Below, one piece after another: positions 21,536 through 33,144 of a stretch of DNA of 64,000 nucleotides. A program made the translations under genes and the position numbers. The notes beneath the pieces were generated by a model. That model searched no databases and had not been told where the DNA came from. It saw nothing but the letters and a program-made list of their open reading frames with translations. The stretch covers positions 115,970,866-116,034,865 of the forward strand of contig JAYESD010000010.1 in assembly GCA_036927565.1 (NCBI GenBank), read 5' to 3'. Positions within the stretch are counted from its first letter, which is position 1, and each line of letters opens with the position of its first letter. This stretch comes from Tuctoria greenei. Lineage: Eukaryota > Streptophyta > Magnoliopsida > Poales > Poaceae.

Positions 21536-24500
21536 TCCTCCCCTTCTTGCATTTAAGTCGTCCGCGACTCAAGCTCATCTTCTTCTCCCAAATATGGCTT
21601 CAAATCTGCAATGTTAAATGTGGCACTAACCCCAAAATTCGCAGGCAACTCGAGTTTATATGCATTATCATTAATTCTTTCTAACACTTTGAATGGACCA
21701 TCAGCTCGAGGTAACAATTTAGACTTTCTCAAATCAGGAAACCTATCCTTTCGCAAATGTAACCAAACTAAATCACCAGGTTCAAAAGTGATAGTTTTCT
21801 TTCCCCTACTACCAGCAAGTTTATACTTGGCATTCATGCACTCTATATTCTTCTTAGTGGTTTCATGCAATTTTAAGATCAATTCAGCACGATGTTTAGC
21901 ATCAAAATTCACCCGTTCCATTGAAGGAAGAGGTAATAAATCAATAGGAGCACGGGGTACAAATCCATAAACAATCTCAAAAGGGAATTTCTTAGTACTA
22001 GAATGTAGGGAACGATTATAAGCAAACTTAACATGAGGCAAACACTCTTCCCACATTTTTATATTCTTTTTCAAAACAGCCCTAAGCATGGTAGATAAAC
22101 TTCTATTCACAACCTCAGTTTGACCATTAGTTTGGGGATGACAAGTAGTTGAAAATAAAAGCTTAGTCCCCAATTTTGCCCATAACGTTCTCCAAAAATG
22201 GCTAAGAAACTTAGTATCACGATCTGAAACTATTGTGTTTGGCACACCATGCAATCTAACAATATCTCGGAAAAACAAATCAGCAACATCTGTAGCATCA
22301 TCACTTTTACGACAAGGTATGAAGTGTGCCATTTTAGAAAATCTATCCACAACAACAAAGATGCTATCCCTCCCCTTCTTTGTTCTAGGCAGTCCTAAAA
22401 CAAAGTCCATAGAAATATCCTCCCAAGGCATGCTAGGAACAGGAAGAGGCATGTATAAACCATGTGGATTAAGTCGTGACTTAGCTTTTTGACATGTCGT
22501 GCAGCGAGCAACAAAGCGCTCCACGTCTCGCCTCATCCTTGGCCAAAAGAAATGACCAGAAAGTATGTCCTCCATCTTTTTCACTCCAAAGTGCCCCATC
22601 AGCCCGCCTCCATGCGCTTCCTGTAACAACAACAAACGAACAGAGCTAGCTGGAATGCATAACTTGTTAGCTCTAAACACATAGCCATCATTTAGGACAA
22701 ATTTATTCAATGTTTTTCCGTCTTTACATTTCAGCAATACATCTTTGAAATCAGCATCATGTTCATATTGATTTTAATCGTTTCTAATCCAAAAATTTTA
22801 AAGTCAAGTTGAGATAGAAGAGTATAACGTCTGGATAAAGCATCAGCAATAACATTATCCTTTCCCTTTTTGTGTTTAATGACATAAGGAAAAGACTCAA
22901 TAAATTCCATCCACTTAGCATGCCTACGGTTTAGTTTCCCTTGACTCCTAATATGCTTTAGTGATTCATGATCAAAATGGATAACAAATTCTTTGGGCCA
23001 CAAATAATGCTGCCATGTTTCTAAAGTTCGTACAAGAGCATATAATTCCTTATCATAGGTAGAATAATTTAGAACAGGCCCACTCATTTTCTCACTAAAA
23101 TATGCAACAGGTTTTCCTTCTTGTAACAAAACACCACCCAATCCAATCCCACTAGCATCACATTCAAGCTCAAAAGTCTTAGAAAAATCAGGAAGTTGGA
23201 GAATAGGTGCATGCGTCAACTTATCTTTCAGTATGGTAAAGGCGTTATCTTGTGTGGTGCCCCAAGAAAAAGGCACCCCCTTCTTCGTAAGGTCATTCAA
23301 TGGAGCAGCAATAGTGCTGAAATCCTTCACAAAGCGACGATAGAACCCAGCCAGCCCTAGAAAGATCCGCACCTGTGTGATGGTCTTTGGTGCAGGCCAC
23401 CCCTGAATAGCCTCTACCTTGGCTTGATCAACTTCAATTCCCTGTGGAGTAACAACATAGCCAAGGAAAGAGACTCGATCCGTGCAAAAGGTGCACTTCT
23501 CAAGATTACCAAATAATCATGCCTCACGCAAAGCATTAAAAACAGCACGTAAGTGATCAAGATGTTCATCCATGGATTTGCTATAAATAAATATATCATC
23601 AAAATACACAACAACAAATTTTCCAATGAATGCACGCAAAACCTCGTTCATTAATCTCATGAAGGTGCTAGGTGCATTAGTTAATCCAAAAGGCATGACT
23701 AACCACTCATATAAACCGAACTTAGTTTTGAAAGCAGTTTTCCATTCATCTCCTAGTTTCATGCGAATTTGGTGATAACCACTACGCAAATCAACTTTTG
23801 AGAACACAACAGCACCAAGCACCACTCAATTCATCAAGCATATCATCTAAGCGTGGAATAGGATGACGATATCGAATGGTTATATTGTTGATTGCTCTAC
23901 AATCCACACACATACGCCATGATCCATCCTTTTTAGGTACTAGAATAACTGGAACAGCACAAGGACTAAGAGACTCACGTACATAACCTTTGTCAAGTAG
24001 TTCTTGTACTTGGCGCTGAATCTCCTTTGTTTCTTCTGGATTTGTCCTATATGGTGCACGGTTGGGCAATGAAGCACCGGGAATGAGGTCAATCTGGTGC
24101 TCAATCCCTCGAAGTGGTGGTAGTCCTGGTGGTATTTCACTTGGAAACACATCAGAATATTCCTGCAAAATGTTAGCAACAGCAGGAGGCAAAGAATGTT
24201 GCACATCGTAAAGGGAAATCAAAGCATCTTGGCATACCAAAGCGTAGGCAACAGAGGTGGAAGCAATCAGTTCATTAATATCAGATTTCGTAGCAAACAA
24301 GCATTTTCCCTTCAGAGATATCTCATTTTTCTTATCAAACACAGATTTGGCATTGTTATTGTTCTCAATGTTAGCATGGTCCTGATATTTAGTTTTCCTA
24401 GCTCTAGCAACATCATCTTGCACAATAGCTTCAGGAGACATAGGATGCAACACAATTTTTTATCGTGGTAAAGAAAATACTGATTTGATCTACCATGATG

Positions 24501-26248
24501 CATAGAATCTCTATCAAATTGCCAAGGTCTTCCTAGCAGAATATTACAAGCTTGCATAGGCACAACATCACATTCAACGACATCCTTATATGATCCAATA
24601 GTAAAATTGATTCGCACAAGTCTAGTTACCTTTGCCTTACCGCTGTTGTTTAACCATTGAATGTAATAGGGATGTGGGTGCGGTTTGGTGCTTAGTGCCA
24701 GCTTGGTCACCATGTCACTGCTGGCCAAGTTGTTGCAGCTACCTCCATCAATGATCATGCGGCAAGATCGCTCTTTGACGACACACTTTGTTTGGAATAA
24801 TGTGTGCCTTTGATTTTGTTCCGCTTTCTCCATTTGTGCACTAAGCACACGCTGCACAATGAGACTATCATAGCGCGCTGCATCTTCTGCACCAATATGC
24901 TCTTCTTGATGTTCATCGCTACCTGCATAGTCAGCTGCAAGCAAAACACATGTTCGTCATCAAAATCGCTAGCAGATGAGTACTCACCGTCATCTTTAAC
25001 AATTAGAACATGTTTGCTTGGGCAGTCACGCTTCACATGGCCAAAACCCTTGCACTTGTGACATTGAACGTCTCTAGATCGTCTAGTAGATGCTACGGAA
25101 GAAGCACTCTCGGTGGGCTTTTGGGTGGTCTTTACTGCTGAGCTAGTGGAAGAAGCACGTGGCTTGTTGCTGGAAGAAGAAGGTGCTGCCCGACTTTGTG
25201 AAGAAGATGGCGGAGAAGCACGCCCAGTCGAAGGAGTAGTCGTGCGTGGTTGCCATGAGCTAGTCTTTCCTGTAGAAATATTAGTTCTAGAGCTAGCTCG
25301 TCGTCCCTGCACTTCCCTTTCAGCTTTACAAGCAAGATGAAACAAACGGGTAACATTATTGTAATCTTTATAAGCAAGTATGTCCTGAATTTCACGGTTT
25401 AAACCACCCAAAAATCTAGCCATAGCTGGTTCCTCATCCTCGTCTAAATTACAACGCAACATACCCATTTGTAATTCCTGAAAATACTCTTCTACACTTT
25501 TAGCTCCCTGTCTCAATTGTTGTAACTTATTTAACAGATCACGTGCATAGTAAGAAGGAACAAATCTAGCCCGCATGAGCCGTTTCAAAGCATCCCAAGT
25601 TTGTGGTATGTTATTAGGATTTTTCTTGTCATGTTCTATCCACCAAACAGAAGCAAAATCAGTAAACTCACTAGTGGCTGCTCTAACTCTTGCGTTTTCA
25701 GGAAACTCATGACATGCAAATTTTTGATCAACAGAAATCTCCCAAGTAATATATGCATCAGGTTCATATTTACCATCAAAATGAGGTATCTTAAATTTGA
25801 TCTTGTTAAAAGTATCTTCATGATTGCGTACCTTACGCCGACGATGTCCACCTATGCCTTGACGGTTGCGTCGTAGCCGGCGCTGTGGCCTAGCTTCCTC
25901 ATCTTCCCCAATCTCCGTATCTGCAGAATAGTCATCTTCATTGTCACGTACAATACTAGGAGCATTGCTCACCTGTCCATCTGCGGTGTGTCCACGATCC
26001 CTCTCCTCAAGCCGCTGCAGGATGGCTCCAATAGAGGTGTTCAATGTTTGAATGGAACTCTCCAACGTGCTGATTTTGGTGTTGGTGTCGATCTGCATAT
26101 TTTCCAATTGACCAAGGCGGTCACTGGTAACTCGAAAATTCTCATCAAGCGCTTCTGTGTGTAGCCGCACATGGCGTTCGAAGTGTTGTATAATTCCCCG
26201 TGTGCGAGGTGAATGCACGTCTTCATTTGTATTTGCTCCTCCTGCCAT
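21292..26248 (-). pseudogene. Element E gag-pol polyprotein (CRM-like), broken
   Basis: Same domain order as in A, starting at ATG 26248 (MAGGANTNEDVHSP). Gag and the zinc knuckle CHKCKGFGHVKRDC are intact. Lesions, compared with A and H: 1-bp deletion near 24953; loss of one T and of four bases near 24460-24480; a 7-bp insertion near 23810-23823 just before the RT core; TGA at 23517-23519 for Arg; 1-bp deletion near 22773; TAA at 21553-21555 for Gln, just before the LTR. The integrase core with HPQTNGQTEVV is readable (22737-21553). This is the most damaged of the three CRM-like copies. Confidence 0.92.
21536..21548 (-). promoter_or_regulatory. Element E polypurine tract
   Basis: Minus strand AAGAAGGGGAGGA, directly before the 3' LTR. 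Confidence 0.88.
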
Positions 26249-27393
26249 GATTAGTAGAAAAAAAATCCAATATGAAAGGGTAACGTTATCCCTAGTTACA
26301 AAGGTGCTGGTGGAGATAATTCGCTCACTCTCAACCTGTTCAATCAAGCTCTTGCCTGTTCTTACAAAGCTCAGCAAGAAGGTGATGGCAACCAGCAAGT
26401 AATGAACAACTTCAAGAGCAGGTGTCAATCTATGGCTTTAGGTGGCTGAACTAGCACAAGGAGCAAACTTTCACCACGTTAATCACAACAAGCTGAATAA
26501 ATATTCTACGACGGTACTGTGCTGATCTTAGTCTAGACCGTACTAGAGACGCGAGCCGAGACACCAATGTCGTCACCAAAAACACCCCAAACAACAATCT
26601 GATTTTTTTTCTTTCTTTTTTTTCGTTTTTTTTTGTTGGGTTGGTCACCCAAACTCTCTCTAGATGGAATCAGGAGACCCTAGAACAAAATTTGCACATG
26701 CGGCTTTTGATCTTGCGCTTGCCTTTTTTTTTCTTCTCTAATTGCTTGTGGCTTTGTGCGGCTTTTGATTTTGCACTTGCCTTTTTTTTCTTCTCTAATT
26801 GCTTGTGGCTTTTGTGCGGCTTTTGATTTTGCACTTGCCTTTTTCTTGTTGTCAAACTCAAATTACTAATCTGACTCAAACTCGAAGTAGCAATCTGATT
26901 CGAACTCGAACTAGTAATCAGACTCAAACTCGAACTAGCAATCCGACTCAAACTCGAAGTAGCAATCTGATTTGAACTCGTAATCTGACTCAAACTCGAA
27001 CTAGCAATCCGACTCAAACTCAAAGTAGAAATATGATTTGAACTTGTAATCCGACTCAAACTCGAACTAGTAATCCGACTCAAACTCGAAGTAGCAATCT
27101 TATTCAAACTCAAACTAGTAATCCGACTCAAACTCGAACTACGAATCTGACTCGAACTAGGTGACCGAATGTGACACGAACTCGAAACTCTAGTGGTGCA
27201 AAACTAAAGACCAGCAACTTGACTCATCGAAGCAACCATGAACTCAACAATCTTGACTAAGTGGAGAAAGTAAAAGGCACAATGGTCTAGGAATAATGGA
27301 AAAAAACAGATCTGGTATTTTTTTTGGGCTTTTTCTGGACTATAGGATGATAACAGCGGAAAGAAAAGTAATGGTAGCACTCTCACCGATTAA
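26249..27393 (-). other. Element E leader
   Basis: Collinear with the A leader: the 54-bp array (about 26699-26845) and the 24-bp array (about 26862-27158) with the open Ser/Leu/Ile frame 26670-27131. No other feature is seen. Confidence 0.8.
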
Positions 27394-27410
27394 CTTTGCT
27401 CTGATTACCA
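27394..27410 (-). promoter_or_regulatory. Element E primer binding site
   Basis: Minus strand TGGTAATCAGAGCAAAG, two bases after the 5' LTR, tRNA-Met type with the same extra A as in element A. Confidence 0.85.
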
Positions 27411-27412
27411 CT

Positions 27413-28281
27413 TGATAGGATCTTAGTTCCCGATCTTTCGATGAGAATAGGAGGGTTCGATTTGTGGAGGAGAAGACGTTGGCGATCCGACTACACCGTC
27501 CCCAAGACGATGCGCCTTAGCGATCGGTACACCGACTCCGAAGTTGTATTGATCTTGCTGGCGCACAATCAACCTGACCACGAGGGCCTTTGTTCCTGCA
27601 AGCAATCGAAGAACACGCAAGAACAAGAAGAACAAGCACTTATCTGTTGAATCAATCTAAAGTGGGGTTCTGGATACAAGTAGACGGGCGATTTAGTCGA
27701 CACGCGTGTGTACAAGGAAGCAGCAAAAGCTAACTTACGAATAAACAAAAACCCACCAGCTAATGAGGGCGGCTGCTACTATTTATTACCTCCCTAGGGT
27801 CGTGAGAAACCCTAATCACGAGTCCCTAATGGACTCCAAACGATACATGGGCCATGGGCCCAATTTTGGTGATGCAGCACCCTGGACAGAAAAAGGTCTT
27901 GGTATTAAAATAACTATTGCGGCCGACTCAGAATAGATATGGACATGAGGCCAGATCCGTTCGAAAGTAGACTTGATAATCTTTCCAGGAAGTACTTGAA
28001 CGCCCAGATCGGAGTCCGTATGAAATTGTTGTGGCCGTCACAAGTTGGTGCTGTTCTGCTGTCCAAATCCCGTCCGCGCGAATTCCCTTCCCATTGGCTC
28101 CTCTCCATTGTTCCTAAGCAAAACAAGAAAGCACGTAGTTCCACGGTCTAGATAAGATGGACATAAGGCCAAGAACGAGTTCACCTCATAGTTTAGTTGA
28201 CGTGCACGAGCGCGAGTGATCGGACCAGAAACCGGTAGCTGAGTTGGTGTGGATGTATCGAGGGTGTTGATGTCCTCATCA
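27413..28281 (-). mobile_element. Element E 5' LTR (869 bp)
   Basis: Minus strand from TGATGAGGAC at 28281 to CCTATCA at 27413. Flanked by AGGCT at 28282-28286. Confidence 0.92.
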
Positions 28282-28977
28282 AGGCTCCTCCAGCAGCAGC
28301 ATCCAAATGGTCACGAGCTGATGGGATCAGCCCGTTATAGAAATTCTGAATAAGGAGCAAGTCATCCATCCCATGGTGGGATGGGCTAGGATGTACTCCT
28401 GAAGCCTTTCCCATGCCTCGGGAATAGATTCCTTGAGCTCTCCCTGAAAGCTGGAAATCCTTCCATGTAGGGCATTGGTTTTGCCCAACGGGAAGAATTT
28501 GGCGAGGAATGCCATAGAACACTTCTCCCAAGTGTCTACAGCACTTCGATTCACATAGAACCACTGTTTCACTCTGCCAAGTAAAGAGAACGGGAACACT
28601 CTCAGACGAACCGCATCCAGAGACACATCCTTGATCTTAAAAGTGCTGCAGATCTCGAGGAATTGTTGCAGGTGAGCACTTGCATCCTCGTTAGCCTTCC
28701 CACAGAATTGGTTGGCTTGCACCATAGTGACAAGGCCAGTTTTGATCTTGAAGTTCACATCTCCCGTGTTAATAGTGGACCTAATAGGCACATTGTTAGT
28801 AGAGGGAGCTGAGAACTCACAAAGGGTCTTCTGAGCCATTAGCGTTTGGATTGTTGGTGCAAAAACGTTGGCTTGTTTTGCCGCTCGAATCTTCTGAGGA
28901 GTAACGACACGGGGTCGGTCTCTCAAAAGAGATTCGGGATCTTCAACAAAGTTTTCTGGCAGGCAGAAACCAGACAT
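28282..28977 (-). pseudogene. Element D gag, N-terminal part
   Basis: ATG at 28977: MSGFCLPENFVEDPESL. Then comes the gag core with HLQQFLEICSTFKIKDVS, RLRVFPFSLLGRVKQWFY and IPEAWERLQEYIL. A 1-bp deletion near 28375-28385 shifts the frame before the GMDD-LLIQNFYNGL segment, which continues in the next frame to AAAGGA, where E is inserted. The remainder is at 20661-19603. The start codon is supported by the same start in C and F. Confidence 0.87.
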
Positions 28978-29093
28978 ACACTACCCTGTTTTCTCATTTG
29001 AAATAAATACGAAAAAAAAGAATGGTTATCCTACTAAAATCCTACCCAGGGTTCTATCCTATTCACTCAGTCATGTTATATATCTATATGCCT

Positions 29094-29111
29094 TACCTGA
29101 CAACGGCGCCA
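29094..29111 (-). promoter_or_regulatory. Element D primer binding site (tRNA-Asp type)
   Basis: Minus strand TGGCGCCGTTGTCAGGTA, eight bases after the 5' LTR end. Another primer-like copy (minus TAGCGCTGTTGTCGGGGA) lies inside the LTR at about 29157-29174. Confidence 0.85.
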
Positions 29112-29119
29112 TAAATGCT

Positions 29120-30791
29120 TGTTGACGGCTCCTAAGATATACTAACAAATCATCCCCGACAACAGCGCTAGAAATTCTTGTTAGTATTTCTTATGTACCA
29201 TTAACTAACATCTCCAACTGATGTGTCAGCAATGCTTGTTAATGGTTCTATTGGATCAAAGAGTGAATTCCGCAAGCGCACAGAAATATCATTGTAGCAT
29301 TTCCCCTTAAGAGTATTCCCAAGGGTGTCATTTATTTGATCCCAAAGGAAGGCATGGAAGAGATATAACAATCATCAAGTGGAAAGGGTAGTAAGGTCTA
29401 GGTAAGAATATAGTAAGGATGGACAATATAATAGTGGAGGTAGTGTGACACACACAAAAGCTTTCAAGTCTAAGGGGGATAAGAGGATCCTAGAGGTTAG
29501 TTAAGGTTGAGAGTTATGGAGGTACTCCTACTATGCTCTATTGTACATATACATAACATAATCTAATTATCCCTAAGCTAGGTCAATAGTGAATACTTAT
29601 GCTATGTGGTTCAACACATCGGGCACGGGCTTACCCCTAGCAATACTACGGCGACTCCCGCCAAGAGCCTGTGGCATAGCCGAACGTGGAGGATTACAAA
29701 GGACAGATAGGGATGTCACCACTTAATGCCTACCTCTTCAATCCGTGGGTCTACGAGACATCTAATGCTACTTAGCTATCCTAGCACAATGCTAGCATAT
29801 TAAGTTATTACCTTAAGAGCCTAGGCACAAGCCATCCTAAGGCAATGAATTGAATCATCATTGAATCAATGTTGATACACAGCATAATTATCCATATTAA
29901 CCTAGTTATGTTATAATTAACTAGACTATAGTGGGGGCCTATAGGTTCCATGATAATGAGATATGTTCATGATGAAATAGTCATAGAATCTATACCTTCC
30001 ACATACATGGACTCCACAATCAAACAAGAAACGCTTTGCCCAAGTATATGTATAAGTAGAGACTACAGATACTATCTTTATTATGCATAAAGTCACAAAT
30101 ACAAGAAAGAATACATGAGCCATACCTTTCCCAATGTAGGATTGGGAAGAGAGAGACTCCTTACTCCTTTCCCAATTTTGACTCGGGACTAGAGACTCTC
30201 CTCTCTACAACCTAACTCCTCTAAGACTATGGATGATAGTATATACAATAGAGATGAAGCTCAAGTGGTGTGTGTTGAAGTGAGGGGTAGGGGGTCCTAT
30301 TTATACTAGTGTTGAGGTCGGTTCCCGCCACCAAAAGCGCCCGAATCAGTCACCATTGACTCCTTCAATCCAGGAGGAGCCAACACGCGTCGTTTGACTA
30401 TGTTTGGCACCAGGAAGGGGTCGGCCGAACCCCTGGTTTGGCCGACCTGGTCAGCACTCCAAACGTGGAGTGCTTCCTCTAGGTGGTTGCCAGGTGGGCC
30501 CCCTTGATGTATCTGGGTGATAGACCGTTGGATCTCCTCGGATACTTCTGTTTGTGGGCCATTTGATCCATGGGATTCCATGTGTCATCGCCTGATTGGC
30601 TGGGATGATATTTTATAGGATTGGTCCCACTACATTTTCTCATTTCCTGCATAAAATGCTACATACACATATTTCTCGAAGTCCAAGTGGAATTGGGTTA
30701 TATAGAAATGTGATGTGTGCAAGAAATGACAAATCCTTCATATAATTGAGTTAAATTGACAGATGAAATTGGTATAGAACAGCCGTCAACA
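29120..30791 (-). mobile_element. Element D 5' LTR (1672 bp)
   Basis: Minus strand starts TGTTGACGGCTGTTCTATACC at 30791 and ends AGGAGCCGTCAACA at 29120. The outer end is confirmed by the target duplication CTACC. Confidence 0.9.
30298..30305 (-). promoter_or_regulatory. TATA box of D 5' LTR
   Basis: Minus strand TATAAATA followed by GGACCCCCTACC. About 110 bases upstream is the near-palindrome GGGGTCGGCCGAACCCC (30417-30433), then TTTGGCCGACC. Confidence 0.78.
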
Positions 30792-30796
30792 CTACC

Positions 30797-32463
30797 GTGG
30801 ATGTGTACAATCTCAACGGCAGGCTCCTTGTATGTCATGCACACACGATAGATAAGAAGTTATTTTGCTCGCCGGTGATCACTTCCCTGCTCTTTAGTTT
30901 CGTTATGGCTTATAGTTCTTAGCTAAGATATGAGGCATGGGTAATTCGATGCAACATCATTCAGGGTACAGTCGTTGCCTTGCTCACGACATGAGCTGTC
31001 CGGCCCCCTGTACTCAGCTATTAGCACTGGGAGGCAAGGTGTGCAGTCTTAGGGTATGGAACAAGGCTAAACAGGTTGACACACTAGACCTCCAGCTCGG
31101 CGTTATCCTTTCAGGGGTGAGAACCATTCGGCACCATGGACCCCGAATAAGAAAATGACCATTGGACCCCAAACATATTGCAAGTACCTCATGCGGGCCC
31201 GCCTTTAGTAGGATAGCACAACTCCAACTAGGGACGAGACAGCAGAAATCTAACCTGGAATATGGTGGATGATATGCAAAAGTAAGCAAAAAATTAAAGC
31301 ATAAGGTGAGTAATTTTGCTCGTCAGTTACTCCCTTTCTGCTTTTAGTCTCGTTATGTCTTACGGTCCCGAGCTGGGCTTATGGTGCGTGGGTAATTCAG
31401 TGTGATGGTATCCAGGTTGTGGTTATCACCCTACTCAAGAGTGTGTACCGTTCGGCCCCCTGTACTCAGCTGTTAACGCTGAAGAGGCAAAGTGTACACG
31501 TTTAGGGTGCAGGACTAGGCTAAGCAGGCTGTACACTATGGACCTCCCACGCGCGTTAGTTTTTTAGGGGAGTGACCATTCGGCGCCACGGGCTCCCTAG
31601 CAAGAAAACAACCGAAGAACCCAAATACATCACAAGAACCTCAAGCAAACCCGCCAGCAGCAGGATTGCATAACTCCACTAGGTGCAAGACAGGGAGGGA
31701 GTGCCCGAGCATATGACAGAGAATATGTGAGAACGAGCATGATTAGATGATCATAAAATTAATGCACAATTAAATGAACATAAACAGAGCATAGGGCAAG
31801 ATAGTGGTTCTTCTAACTTGGTAATCATAGGAGGAGGCAGGCTTTACAAGAAGCCAACAACCTGCTCCGGATGACAAAGAGGAAAAATGTACAGGCTTAG
31901 GGTATGGAACCATGCCAAGCATGCTGAACACCCTGGACCGGACCCACTGGAGCTTAGTTGCTTCGAGCGCTGCTACTAGACGCTATGACACCCTTCTCGG
32001 AAAAAAAAAACTATCCTACCACTATGCCCAGGGTGAAGCTTTACCGAAGTGATGCTGGGAGGCAAAGTGTACACGCTTAGGGTGCAGGACCAGACTAAGC
32101 AGGCTGCATACTCTAGACCTCCCACTGTGCCAAAAGTAAAACTTACAGTGGATCTTCGGGTTGAACTTACCGTAATGCCTTGGTGACGTCGTTGTCGCCG
32201 TGGTGGCGGGAAACAACTTGACGTCCTTCCCATGAGACCCCTTAGAGGCCCCCTGGTAGTTGTGGGCAACTAGTTGGGCACGGCTACCACTTAGTCGCAG
32301 GATATCATCAGCGGGCCCACGACGGAGCGCTGGAGCATGGATAGTTGATGCTAGCGGGCCTCCTGAGGAGCGTCGGACTTGAATTGAGATGTGTGGTCAT
32401 CGTCGAAGAAGTCTCTGACGGCGATGGCAATGATTTAGCCATTGAAGCAAGGTGACGCCCACC
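30797..32463 (-). repeat. Element B internal region with a repeated 450-bp module
   Basis: No gene is seen. Two diverged copies of a module start at 30863 and 31314 (TTTTGCTCG, TTAGT-TCGTTATG, GGCCCCCTGTACTCAGCT, CTTAGGGT-AGG blocks). Shorter copies of the CTTAGGGTGCAGGACCA block are near 31890 and 32060. The same block recurs at 52569, 52859 and 52927 in the 3' part of Tat-like element J, linking B to that element type. The right part (32120-32460) shows no clear structure. Confidence 0.7.
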
Positions 32464-33066
32464 CTCAAAGTGCAGAACATCGATGGCAGGGTGCCTGGGA
32501 GGTGCCTGAGCTGGATGCTCCGTCGGCGCCCACCATCAATGCTAAGAAACATCGACGGTGGACCCTCTGGGAGGTGCCAAAGTTGGATGCTCCATCGTCG
32601 CCCATCATCAATGAGAAGAATGTCGACGGCAGGCCTTCTGGATGGTGTCGGAGCTGGCTGCTCCAGCATCACCCACCATCGCTGTAGAAACGTCGACGGC
32701 AGACCCCCTAGGTGGTGCCAAAGCTGGCTGCTCCGGCGTTGTTGATCGTCAGTGTAGAAACGTCGACGGCAGGCCCCTTGGGTGGTGCTAGAGATGGCTG
32801 CTCTAGCGGCACCACCATCAACACTAAAGAAACGTCGATAGCGGGCCCCTTGGGTGGTGCCAGAGCTGGCTGCTCCAACGTCGCCCATCGTTAGTGTAGA
32901 TACGTCGATGGCAGGCCCCCTGGGTGGTGCCGGAGCTGGCTGCTCCAGCGTCGCCCATCGTCGGTGTAGAAACATTGACGGCAGACCCTTTGGATGGTGT
33001 CGGAGTTGGATGCTCCAGCGGTGCCCACCATCAATGCTAAGAAACATATACAGTGGGACTCCTGGA
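32464..33066 (-). repeat. 70-bp tandem repeat in element B, near the 5' LTR
   Basis: Eight to nine units of 69-72 bases, with plus-strand core CGTCGACGGCAGGCCCC, a GGTGGTGCCGGAGCTGG block and a GCTGCTCC block. The unit length and the first two blocks match the array at 50703-51488. The 248-codon minus-strand frame (33143-32397) runs through it and starts inside the primer site; it is not a supportable gene. Confidence 0.85.
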
Positions 33067-33122
33067 GGTGCAGACGCTGGGTGCTTTGGCGGCAATGGAG
33101 GCGCAACTTCCTGAGGGAAAAA

Positions 33123-33144
33123 GCCCCCTACCTGGTGTGCCAAA
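33123..33144 (-). promoter_or_regulatory. Element B primer binding site
   Basis: Minus strand TTTGGCACACCAGGTAGGGG adjoining the LTR end, the counterpart of 821-841 in Z. Confidence 0.75.

Larger units (their letters stand above)
20667..28281 (-). mobile_element. Element E: full-length CRM-like copy (7615 bp)
   Basis: LTRs 27413-28281 (5') and 20667-21535 (3'), each 869 bp, with a perfect target duplication AGGCT (20662-20666 and 28282-28286). Element F at about 38045-38075 has the uninterrupted gag site (GAAGGCTCCTCC). The LTRs differ at about 10 positions by eye. Same family as A, opposite orientation. Confidence 0.93.
16635..30791 (-). mobile_element. Element D: gag-only Athila-like derivative, with nested E
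   Basis: 5' LTR 29120-30791, 3' LTR 16635-18269, primer site, gag, polypurine tract, and a perfect target duplication CTACC (16630-16634 and 30792-30796). Without E the element is about 6.5 kb. The LTRs begin TGTTGACGGCT and end AGCCGTCAACA, an 11-bp inverted pair. Gag runs up to the first residues before protease and then jumps to the 3' non-coding region, so protease, reverse transcriptase, RNase H and integrase are missing. Movement would depend on a full-length relative (inference). Confidence 0.92.

Noticed and set aside
32397..33143. 248-codon open frame on the minus strand in element B
   Set aside because: It runs through the GC-rich 70-bp repeat, starts inside the primer site, and shows no gag or other domain.
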